Program-made: the position numbers and the translations under genes
Notes under the pieces: generated by a model
The model's input: only the letters and a program-made list of their open reading frames with translations
What the model was told of the DNA's origin: nothing
Database searches by the model: none
Shown: in pieces, positions 37,646 through 45,306 of the stretch
How the letters are laid out: the number at the start of each line of letters is the position of its first letter
How positions within the stretch are numbered: position 1 is the first letter of the stretch
Assembly (NCBI GenBank): GCA_036490175.1
Contig: DASXEJ010000122.1
Span: 1-64,000, forward strand
Length of the DNA stretch: 64,000 nucleotides
Source: Pirellulales bacterium
GTDB taxonomy: Bacteria > Planctomycetota > Planctomycetia > Pirellulales > JACPPG01
Direction: 5' to 3'

Positions 37646-38122
37646 CTGGGCCCCTCCTTCGGCTGATGAAGAATTCACGGAACCGTGAATCGAGCAGAGA
37701 CGTGGGTCGTCGCGCGGTTCCGGTCGCTCGACGCTCCTAGCGCGAATGCTACCGCTGCCCCCAGGAACTTGCAATGAAAATCCGCAGTTCGTTGTCAGGC
37801 CATTGATTGGCGCTTGCCGGGTTCCAAACTCTCGCCGACCCGTGCTGCAATTTACCACCCGTGGCGGTGGTACGTCGGACGTCGATCGCGGGAGTGTCAG
37901 GTTGCCACTTCCCCGGGCTACGGACCGAGCGTAGAGTCTATCAGGCGACGCTTCGTTGACTCGCGGTCGCGGCCAGCCCACAATCGTTTTTCCGAGCTGG
38001 GGAAAAGCGCCGCCGGTCTGCGCTGGGCGTTGAGAACAGGCTCTTCTTGCCACGTCCAGCTCGACGGTCAATGCGCCTCGCCAGCCGATCATCCACCGAC
38101 CAACGCGGAAGCAACGTTTCCT
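37646..38122. other. Intergenic region before the Hsp70-like gene
   Basis: About 480 bases between divergent genes. Apart from the promoter candidate at 37956-37984 I see no gene, repeat or strong hairpin. Confidence 0.5.
37956..37984 (+). promoter_or_regulatory. Probable sigma-70 promoter of the Hsp70-like gene
   Basis: TTGACT (37956-37961), 17 bases, CACAAT (37979-37984). The predicted start near 37991 leaves a leader of about 130 bases. No CIRCE inverted repeat was seen. Confidence 0.5.
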
Positions 38123-39700
38123 ATGGAGTTCCAACCCGGTAAGACCGTCGGCATCGATCTAGGAACGACCTTTTCGGCCATTGCCCACCTGGACGAGCAG
38201 GGAAACCCTGTGGCGCTGCTGAATGAGGACGAGGAGATCGAAACGCCCAGCTTGATTCTGCTGGCCGAAAGCGGCCATGTGATTGTCGGGCCCAGTCGCA
38301 TGCGTGCGGCGATGGAAGACCCCGAGCATGTCGTCGAGCGCGTCAAACGGCAGATGGGCAACGCCGAGTTCAAGAGAACCTTCGATGGTCGCGAGATCAC
38401 GCCCGAATTCCTGTCGGCCTTGATTCTGAAAAAGCTTCGCCAGGACGCGGAAAAACAAATCGGCCCGATCGGCAATGCCGTGATCACGGTGCCGGCGTAT
38501 TTCAACGATTCGCGCCGCAAGGCGACGCAAGACGCCGGCAAGATCGCGGGCTTGAACGTGGTGGACATCATCAACGAGCCGACGGCGGCCACGCTGACCT
38601 ACGCCTGGCATCGTGGTGAACTGGGCGCCGCCAAGCACAGCTTCGATCGACCGCATCAAGCGCTCGTGTACGATTTGGGCGGAGGTACATTCGACGTCAC
38701 TGTTGTCCGTTACACGCCGACGCATTTTCAGGTGCTGGCGACCGACGGCGATGTGCAGCTAGGGGGCGTCGACTGGAACGATCGGATACTCGAACACGTG
38801 GCCCGCGAGTTTCAGTCGCGGCATGGCATCGATCTCCGCACGTCGCCCGCCACGATGCAGATGCTGAGGCACGATTGCGATCAAGCAAAGATTGCGCTCA
38901 CGGAAGATAACCAGACGTCGATCATGTGCCGCCACGAAGGCAAGAGCGTCTCCGTAACCATCACGCGCGAACAGTTCGATGACATGACCGCGGACTTGAT
39001 GCAACGCACGATCGACACCACCGAGCAAGTGCTCGAACAGGCCAAGATGACGGCCGACCAACTGGATGCCGTCGTGCTTGTCGGCGGTTCTACATTGATG
39101 CCAAAAGTCGCCCAATTGCTCGAGCAGGCGACCGGCAAAAAACCTTACCAGGGCATTTCACCCCATACCTCGGTGGCGCAGGGAGCGGCAATTCATGCGG
39201 CCATCCTGGAAGCCAAATTTCGTGGCGACAAGAGCGAGCTGGGCGAGAAAGTACGCAAGTACCTGCAACAGATCAAACAGGAAGACGTCAATTCTCACGG
39301 GCTAGGTGTGGCCGTAAAGCATCCCAGAACCGGCAAGATGATCAATCACCTGATGATCCGCCGCAATACGCGGCTACCGGCCGAGACGAAGCAGACATTC
39401 AGGACCAACGCCGCCGCTCAGCAACGTGTCACTGTAAGAGTCATCGAGGGAGACGCTCCCGATCCCGACGCCTGCCTGTTGATTGGCAACTGCCGCATCA
39501 CCGATTTGCCGCCGAACCTGCCGCAGGGTTCACCCATCGAAGTGACCTACGCTTTCGACGGTTCAGGCCGCGTCCGCGTGCGGGCGCGTGACGTGACAGG
39601 TGGCCACGAAGCCACGATCGAAATCGAGCGCAAGAGCGGACTGGATGAGACCCAGGTCGACGCCTATACGAGTCTGGCGAACGATTACGTCGTGGAATAG
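38123..39700 (+). CDS. Hsp70/DnaK-like protein without C-terminal lid
   Basis: A 525-residue Hsp70 homologue, shorter than DnaK (about 640). The ATPase domain is complete: GIDLGTTFSAIA (phosphate 1), NEPTAATLTYA, LVYDLGGGTFDVTVV (phosphate 2) and VVLVGGSTLMPKV (adenosine). The substrate-binding beta domain is recognisable (about 390-505) but the helical lid is missing; the end is KSGLDETQVDAYTSLANDYVVE. It is a paralogue rather than the main DnaK. I chose ATG 38123 (MEFQPGKTVGIDLG); the frame is open 103 codons upstream. The membrane J-like gene follows after 199 bases. Confidence 0.92.
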   Translation: MEFQPGKTVGIDLGTTFSAIAHLDEQGNPVALLNEDEEIETPSLILLAESGHVIVGPSRMRAAMEDPEHVVERVKRQMGNAEFKRTFDGREITPEFLSALILKKLRQDAEKQIGPIGNAVITVPAYFNDSRRKATQDAGKIAGLNVVDIINEPTAATLTYAWHRGELGAAKHSFDRPHQALVYDLGGGTFDVTVVRYTPTHFQVLATDGDVQLGGVDWNDRILEHVAREFQSRHGIDLRTSPATMQMLRHDCDQAKIALTEDNQTSIMCRHEGKSVSVTITREQFDDMTADLMQRTIDTTEQVLEQAKMTADQLDAVVLVGGSTLMPKVAQLLEQATGKKPYQGISPHTSVAQGAAIHAAILEAKFRGDKSELGEKVRKYLQQIKQEDVNSHGLGVAVKHPRTGKMINHLMIRRNTRLPAETKQTFRTNAAAQQRVTVRVIEGDAPDPDACLLIGNCRITDLPPNLPQGSPIEVTYAFDGSGRVRVRARDVTGGHEATIEIERKSGLDETQVDAYTSLANDYVVE

Positions 39701-39899
39701 ACTCGTGGCGTATCGGCCCGCGGGAATGCCGGGAAACCAGCTCGTGTCCCGCGGACGAGTGGCTGGCGATCGATCACCCCTTTTTTCGGCCTTCTGCCAA
39801 CCCGGCGGCGGGCTCTTGTGCTGTCCAGGGTTGGCCAGTTTTCCCGCTCGAATTTCGACAAGACCCGCGCCGCATTCCAGATATCCACAGACGACTGTC

Positions 39900-40952
39900 A
39901 TGGCAAAGCAGCTAGAAGTTTATCGCGATTGGTTGGGCATTACCGACGAGACGCGGCCCCTGAGCCACTATCAGCTCTTGCGGTTGACCAAATTCGAAGA
40001 CGATCCGGCCAAGATTCGCTTGCACTACCGCAAGATGAACTCCCACGTGCGCAAGTTCGCCACCGGAGATTTTGCCCAGCAGTCGCAAGATCTGCTCAAC
40101 GAACTGGCCAAGGCCATGCTGTGCCTGACCGACACGCGCCGCAAGGGAGAATACGATGCGTCCCTCGGTCGCGGCGAAGGGAGCAAACGGCGCAAGCACA
40201 CGCTCGAAGAGATTCTTATCGGCCGCAAGATCATCGACAGCGCCGGGCTCGACAAGGCCCGCAACCTGGCCAAGGCCATCAACCTGGAAATCCGCGATGC
40301 GGTCATGCAGCAAAAAATGGCCCCGGCCGATGCTGTAATGATGGCCTATGCCGAATCCTTGGGCCTGCCGTATATCGACCTGGGAGACGTCGGAGTCGAC
40401 GAGCAACTGGTGCCCAAGGTGCCGGCGGTGCTCGCGCGGCAGCATTCCTGCGTGCCGGTGATGGCCGACAAAGGGGAACTGCTAATGGCCTCGCCGAATC
40501 CGTTGATTCCGGAAATCGAAGAGGAGCTGCGTTTACGCATCGGCATGCCGGTGCGCACCGTGCTGTGTACGCCGGGCGAGGTGAACGCCGCGCTGGCCAA
40601 GTACTTTCCCAAAGAAGCCGCCGTCGCTCAGATGGCGGCCGGAGTCGGATCCGGCACGCCGCCGGCCAGTGTCGCCAAGCCTGCACCCAAGGAACAAGCG
40701 ACTGCCGAAGCAGGGGACGCACCGGAAAAAGCTGACAAGGCCACCATGCGCAAGCGTATGCAGATGGGAGCTGGGCTGGGCTTTATGTGGGGCTTTATCA
40801 GTCTGGTGCTAGTCGGCAACATCGCCTCGGCCCGCACGCTGAAAGGCTGGCACTTGGACGGTAGTCTAAAGCTTTATGGGGTGGCCTTGGGCCTGGGGCT
40901 GATCTTGGCTGCTATCGGCTTTTTCGTTGGTGGACAGTTCAAGCGCGCTTGA
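39900..40952 (+). CDS. Membrane protein with J-like and GspE_N (MshEN) domains
   Basis: A 350-residue protein with three parts. Residues 20-90 are a J-like domain as found in many planctomycete proteins (SHYQLLRLTKFEDDP...LLNELAKAMLCLTDTRRKGEYD); the HPD tripeptide that stimulates Hsp70 is absent. Residues 104-236 form an MshEN/GspE N-terminal-type domain (SLGLPYIDLGDVGVDEQLVPKVP). A Pro/Ala linker leads to two C-terminal membrane helices (290-308 and 324-344). It follows the Hsp70-like gene, so it may anchor or recruit that chaperone; this is inference. No ATPase domain of a secretion motor is present. Confidence 0.75.
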   Translation: MAKQLEVYRDWLGITDETRPLSHYQLLRLTKFEDDPAKIRLHYRKMNSHVRKFATGDFAQQSQDLLNELAKAMLCLTDTRRKGEYDASLGRGEGSKRRKHTLEEILIGRKIIDSAGLDKARNLAKAINLEIRDAVMQQKMAPADAVMMAYAESLGLPYIDLGDVGVDEQLVPKVPAVLARQHSCVPVMADKGELLMASPNPLIPEIEEELRLRIGMPVRTVLCTPGEVNAALAKYFPKEAAVAQMAAGVGSGTPPASVAKPAPKEQATAEAGDAPEKADKATMRKRMQMGAGLGFMWGFISLVLVGNIASARTLKGWHLDGSLKLYGVALGLGLILAAIGFFVGGQFKRA

Positions 40953-41309
40953 TCTCCATTGACTTGGTTGCTGGGGAACCTTGATAGGCGCCGTCAAACT
41001 CTCACACCAGGCTGGGGGTGGCGAGCCCTTACTGCAAACTCGCGCCGAAATCTTCACCGCCGACGTTTGCTTTCCGATCGGAACGCCCCTACGCTGACGG
41101 AAGCGGGCCATGCCATTCTTCGGCAACTCAATGACGGGGCATTCGATGCGTAGTCGGCTGCATCGCAGCGGCGCTGGTTTCAAAAGCGCCTGCGCGGGCG
41201 CCCACGAACGCCAATCAATCGACTGAACTCGATGAGCGCGGCTGGTATTGCTCGACGTGCTCGCGCTTGGCGGTAGCGCTATTCAACAGGCATTTTTAGG
41301 GGATTCAAC
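40953..41309. other. Gene-free spacer
   Basis: No supported gene. AGGGG at 41297-41301 is the ribosome-binding site of the next gene. No clear promoter or terminator. Confidence 0.5.
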
Positions 41310-42830
41310 GTGCCAGTTATTGAACCTGTGCTTGGTCAATTGTGGATGCCCGTTGTCGCCATCGTCACTGCGACTGCGCATTTCATGGCAAGGCACCTAC
41401 TTTGGTTTTTGGTTCTCGCGATGGTGACGTTCGGCGTACTCTTTGGCTGGTCCGAGTACACGCGGCAGAACACGACCGACATCACGCTCTGCGTGGGACC
41501 TGCCGGCAGCGATGGCTGGGACGACGCGCGACGTATCGCCGATCGCATTAATGCTTCGCCGCCGCATATCGGCGCACGATACAACGTAACCTTGGTCGAG
41601 ACGGACGGATTTGAGGAAAATCGAAAGCGTGTCTCGCGCGATACTAGCGGCAGCACGATTGGTTTTGCGCACGACGGATTTGGCGATTCGTCGCGCATAT
41701 CGATTCTTACGCCACTCGAGTACTCCTTTCTACATGTGTTTTGTACAAGAAAGTTCCTCAAGGATCACAAGATCCCGATACATTCTAATCGGGCGCCGGC
41801 CCTGGCCGAGATTGTCCGAAAGTTTGACCACGGTCTTGTGTTTCTAGGTCCGCCCGAAAGCGGCACTCGCCAAGCCGCGGAGATCGTGCTGAGAAACTAC
41901 AATATCGAGCCTGCCAAGTTGGCGACTAACGGAGTGGCAGACTACAACGAGATGCGCGCCGCGCTAATCAACGGTACTATTTGCGCGGCGTTCTACTCTG
42001 GACCGTGGGGATCGTCGCTCGTACGTCAGATTGCTGACGATCAATCGTGCCGCCTTGTCAATTTCGAAGATGTCCGCGACGCATTAGTGCAGCAAAATCG
42101 GCAACTGCACAAAGCAGCCATTAACAGGAATTCGTACATCGACGGCGACTTTTGCGCTACGGATATTCAGACGATCGGAACCCGCCGCGTAATTATTTGC
42201 CCCCGCACCATGTCCGCGCAAGACGCGTACTTCATCGGCAAATGCGCGCACGATGTGATGCAGGATCAGGTGGGTGCCTTGGATTGGGAAGCAAAGGAGC
42301 CTGCAGACGTCGCGACAAATCGATTTACGTATCCGATGCATCCAGCCGCGATTCTCTTGAGCAAGGACATGGCCCCCACGACCTGGATCACAAAGTGGAG
42401 CGTGGTGCTTTCCACGTTGTTGGTGTGGGTTGCAACCAGTCTGTTGCACGATTGGAACACCCGGGCAACTCGGCAGGAGAGCGCCAAGGCAGCCACGGGC
42501 GAGAATCTCGCGACGCAAAAGTTATCCACGTATGACGAGTTTGAGGCCGCTATAGAACGTGAACATCAGTGTCTGCATCAGGCATCGGATCCGCTGGAGC
42601 CTTCGTGGTGCCAAAAGTTCCGAGCGAGTCTGCGAGGTCTTTTTCAAAACATTAAAACGGCGCTTCGCCGTGCCACATTGACGGACGAACAGGCGGAATC
42701 GCTGCTTGAGGGCGTCCTCGAATTGTACTACGAAATAGATTTGCGGAACCCGCCGCAAAGCGGCGCGGTGCATGCCGTACCAACGCCGGATCCAAAGAAG
42801 GACTCCGGGGAGGAAGCCGTTGCGGTTTGA
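41310..42830 (+). CDS. Membrane-anchored TAXI/TRAP-type solute-receptor-like protein
   Basis: A 506-residue protein. After one or two N-terminal membrane segments (about 15-47) comes a type-2 periplasmic-binding fold (DITLCVGPAGSDGWDDARRIADRIN, then GSTIGFAHDGFG, LVFLGPPESGTRQAAEIVLRNY, AAFYSGPWGSSLV) in the style of TAXI-family TRAP receptors. A further membrane helix near 358-378 and a charged cytoplasmic tail of about 125 residues follow. Free TAXI receptors are soluble, so both-end anchoring is unusual, and no TRAP transporter subunit is nearby. A receptor or sensor role is inferred. GTG start with AGGGG upstream. Confidence 0.7.
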   Translation: MPVIEPVLGQLWMPVVAIVTATAHFMARHLLWFLVLAMVTFGVLFGWSEYTRQNTTDITLCVGPAGSDGWDDARRIADRINASPPHIGARYNVTLVETDGFEENRKRVSRDTSGSTIGFAHDGFGDSSRISILTPLEYSFLHVFCTRKFLKDHKIPIHSNRAPALAEIVRKFDHGLVFLGPPESGTRQAAEIVLRNYNIEPAKLATNGVADYNEMRAALINGTICAAFYSGPWGSSLVRQIADDQSCRLVNFEDVRDALVQQNRQLHKAAINRNSYIDGDFCATDIQTIGTRRVIICPRTMSAQDAYFIGKCAHDVMQDQVGALDWEAKEPADVATNRFTYPMHPAAILLSKDMAPTTWITKWSVVLSTLLVWVATSLLHDWNTRATRQESAKAATGENLATQKLSTYDEFEAAIEREHQCLHQASDPLEPSWCQKFRASLRGLFQNIKTALRRATLTDEQAESLLEGVLELYYEIDLRNPPQSGAVHAVPTPDPKKDSGEEAVAV

Positions 42831-42872
42831 TCCACGACAGCACGCCCGACTGCGGCTTGCAATTTGCAACGG

Positions 42873-43247
42873 CTAATTGCCCAGCACGCCGCGCAACTTT
42901 TCTTCGGTTTCGGGGCGGCCAAGCTCGGCCTTGCCGAACCCAGTGATTGCTCCGGCTTCGACGGCCGTGGCTTGTGCATCGGCATAGTTGCTGACCAGCA
43001 TCACCGGCACGCTCGAAAGCGCGGGGTCCGCCTTGATCGCGTTCAAGATTTCCAGGCCATCGCTGTAATCAGCATCGAGCTTGCGGTTGATCAGCACCAG
43101 GGAGAATGGCTCGCGCCGTAAGTGCGCGAGCGCATCCGTCGGTCCGTGCGCTTGCACCACCTCGGCACCAAACCGCGACGAGAGCAAGCGACGAATGGCC
43201 GCATGATCTGGCCCACATTGCCCAACGTCGAGTACGCGCTTGGCCAT
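42873..43247 (-). CDS. Receiver-like domain protein without phospho-acceptor Asp
   Basis: A 124-residue CheY-like fold standing alone. The strand that normally ends in the phospho-Asp reads SLVLINRKLDADYSDGLEIL, with Asn54 in place of Asp; the acidic pair after strand 1 is also missing (VLDVGQCGPD). The Ser of LVSN and the Lys of GFGK are kept. So it is unlikely to be phosphorylated in the usual way and may be a protein-interaction receiver. I chose MAKRVLDVG as start; the frame is open 24 codons more. Confidence 0.75.
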   Translation of the reverse strand: MAKRVLDVGQCGPDHAAIRRLLSSRFGAEVVQAHGPTDALAHLRREPFSLVLINRKLDADYSDGLEILNAIKADPALSSVPVMLVSNYADAQATAVEAGAITGFGKAELGRPETEEKLRGVLGN

Positions 43248-43302
43248 AAGTCTGCACAGCTCGAACCGGAAAAGGGAAGACTCGACTAAACAGAAACTCA
43301 AA

Positions 43303-43406
43303 GCATCCACAGATTTCACAGATTACGCAGGCAAGGCTCCGAGCGCCGCGCCTACGCGTCAATCTTTCCTGGATTTCTCTGCGTCGTCTGCGAAATCTGC
43401 GGATCC
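43303..43406. repeat. Inverted-repeat element (28-bp arms)
   Basis: The left arm 43303-43330 (GCATCCACAGATTTCACAGA...) and the right arm 43379-43406 are inverted copies with about six mismatches over 28 bases, enclosing 48 bases. Similar CACAGATTTCACAGATTACGCAG sequences are common dispersed repeats in bacteria, so this is likely a REP/MITE-like element in an intergenic site. Confidence 0.65.
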
Positions 43407-43453
43407 CATGCTCGCGCGATGACATGTCACCGCCGGTGCCTCGGACAAGCAGA

Positions 43454-45235
43454 CTATTTGTCTTCCATGTTTTCGATCGCGAACAAGTGGGTTTTGTTGG
43501 CGATGTACATGATGTCGTTGGCCACCACCGGCGTGCTGTAGACGGAATTGCCCATGTTGTTCTCGGCCAGAATTTCCTTCTCGGGGCCGAGTTTGAACAC
43601 GGTGACTTTTCCCTCTTCGTCCCCGATGTAGACCTTGCCGTCGACAATCAACGCCGAGCCCCAGGTGGCTGCGAACAGGTCGTGCGTCCAGTAGGGCTTG
43701 CCGGTTTTGGCGTTCAGACAGTGAAACAGTCCGCTGAAGTCCGACAAGTACAGCAGGTCATCCTTGATGACCACAGTGCCGCAGGTGCGATGCATGGTTT
43801 CTTCGAACTCGACTTTGCCGTTACCGTTCTGATCGAAGTCCGCGTAGTGCCAAACCACGGCCGAATTCGGATTGGGACGGGCCACTTCGCCTTGCGTCGT
43901 ATCGACCGCCTGCAGACGCTTATGGGGGATGGGCGCATTGAGATTCTTGACGTTGAAGGCCAGTTCGCCGCTGACATCGCCGCGCTTCGTGGGGTCGATG
44001 CACCACAGGTGGCCGGGGCCTTCGCCGTGCTCGGGATCCTGCCCGACAGCCAGATAAACCAGGTCGTCGTACACGACCGGCGTGGCGATGATCTCGTTGC
44101 GCGTTCCACGGCCGCCGAGGATGTATTTCGATTCCTTGGGATTGGCGTCGAATTTCCACAGCATCTGGGCCTTGCCGCCCGGGGTGGCCTCGCCCAAGAA
44201 GCTGTACAGGTATCCGTCGCCGCCGGCAAACATGACCTGCGGAACACCACCCAGGATCGCGTACGTGGGGCTCGACCATTGGCCGTGCAAGATGTTCATG
44301 CCCGGCGAGCTATCTGCCCACAGCACCTTGCCGGTGTTTTTATCTACGGCCAGGAAGCTGGGAGCTTCTGGAGCTGGCAAGTTGACGTGCGACTCGTCCA
44401 CGCCGTTCGAGGTGCAAACCCACAAGACGTCGCCGGTGGCCGTGATCGAGCAGCTGCACATGTTGTGCTGCGAAACACCAAGCTGCTTCATCATGTCGAG
44501 CGACCAGATGACGTCGGCCTCGTCCTTCTCAGTACTTTTCTCCGACTTGAAAGGGCCGTCGTTCTCGCCGTCGTAGAAGCCCTCGGTGTCGAGACACTGC
44601 ACTTCGCCACGGCTGGTGACGAACCACAACCTTGGACCTTCCACGTACGGTGCACAGCAGATACCCTGCAGGGGCCAGTCATGGACGCGGCCCGATGCGA
44701 GCTTCTCGCTCGAATGTTGCCAGAGGAACTTGCCGTCCTCCTCGTTGAAGCACAGCAAGCAGCCCAGATCGGTCTCGGCCGGATAGCGCTTCAGCCAGCC
44801 CGCGCCATTGTTGGTGCCGACCCAGATTTTGCCGTCGGCCACCACGGGGTTGCCATAGCTCTGCGAACCGAGCTTCGAAACCCATTTAATGTTCTTGCTG
44901 CCTTCGTTTTTCCAATCGCCTGTTTTGCTGTCGAACTCGCCTGGTTCGAACTCGGCCGGAATGTTCTTGCCGATCGGCGTGTTGTTGCGAACCGACGAGC
45001 CTGCCCACTGGTTCCACCAGCGATTGCTGGTCTCCTCGCCGGCCGGCTTGGCCGGTGCTTTCGGCGTGACGGCTGCAGGGGCCTTGGCGGCCGTCTTTGT
45101 AGCTCCTTTCGCGGCTGCCGCGGGTGCCTTGGCGGCGCCCTTAGCTGGTGCCTGTTGGGCAACCAACCGCGAATGCCCACACAGTCCCAGCGCCGAAAGG
45201 GCCAGCAAAATGGCCGCGATGCGTATCGATTTCAT
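43454..45235 (-). CDS. Exported PQQ-like beta-propeller protein
   Basis: A 593-residue exported protein: signal peptide (to about residue 28), Ala/Lys/Pro-rich linker (to about 65), then a propeller with repeated PQQ/quinoprotein-like blades (KIWVGTNNGAGWLKRYPAE, KFLWQHSSEKLA, GDVLWVCTSNGVDE, DLVYLAVGQDPEHGEGPG, KVYIGDEEGKVTVFKL). An EF-hand-like DQNGNGKVEFEETMHR lies within it. Ligand or enzymatic activity cannot be read; planctomycete homologues are outer-membrane or periplasmic. It lies behind the larger paralogue with 71 bases between them, so they are likely cotranscribed. Confidence 0.85.
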   Translation of the reverse strand: MKSIRIAAILLALSALGLCGHSRLVAQQAPAKGAAKAPAAAAKGATKTAAKAPAAVTPKAPAKPAGEETSNRWWNQWAGSSVRNNTPIGKNIPAEFEPGEFDSKTGDWKNEGSKNIKWVSKLGSQSYGNPVVADGKIWVGTNNGAGWLKRYPAETDLGCLLCFNEEDGKFLWQHSSEKLASGRVHDWPLQGICCAPYVEGPRLWFVTSRGEVQCLDTEGFYDGENDGPFKSEKSTEKDEADVIWSLDMMKQLGVSQHNMCSCSITATGDVLWVCTSNGVDESHVNLPAPEAPSFLAVDKNTGKVLWADSSPGMNILHGQWSSPTYAILGGVPQVMFAGGDGYLYSFLGEATPGGKAQMLWKFDANPKESKYILGGRGTRNEIIATPVVYDDLVYLAVGQDPEHGEGPGHLWCIDPTKRGDVSGELAFNVKNLNAPIPHKRLQAVDTTQGEVARPNPNSAVVWHYADFDQNGNGKVEFEETMHRTCGTVVIKDDLLYLSDFSGLFHCLNAKTGKPYWTHDLFAATWGSALIVDGKVYIGDEEGKVTVFKLGPEKEILAENNMGNSVYSTPVVANDIMYIANKTHLFAIENMEDK

Positions 45236-45306
45236 GGTCGTTCGATCTCGAATGTGGTTATGTCCAGAGCGGGGACAGTCCCCGAAAAGTTTAGGTCAGA
45301 AGTGAC

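Noticed and set aside
42816-42873. Perfect 8-base inverted repeat GCCGTTGC...GCAACGGC around the end of the TAXI-like gene
   Set aside because: Loop of 42 bases and no T-run, so not called a terminator.
45260-45290. GGGGACAGTCCCC palindrome between the propeller genes
   Set aside because: A very common sequence in bacterial spacers; too short and without a T-run to be called a terminator.
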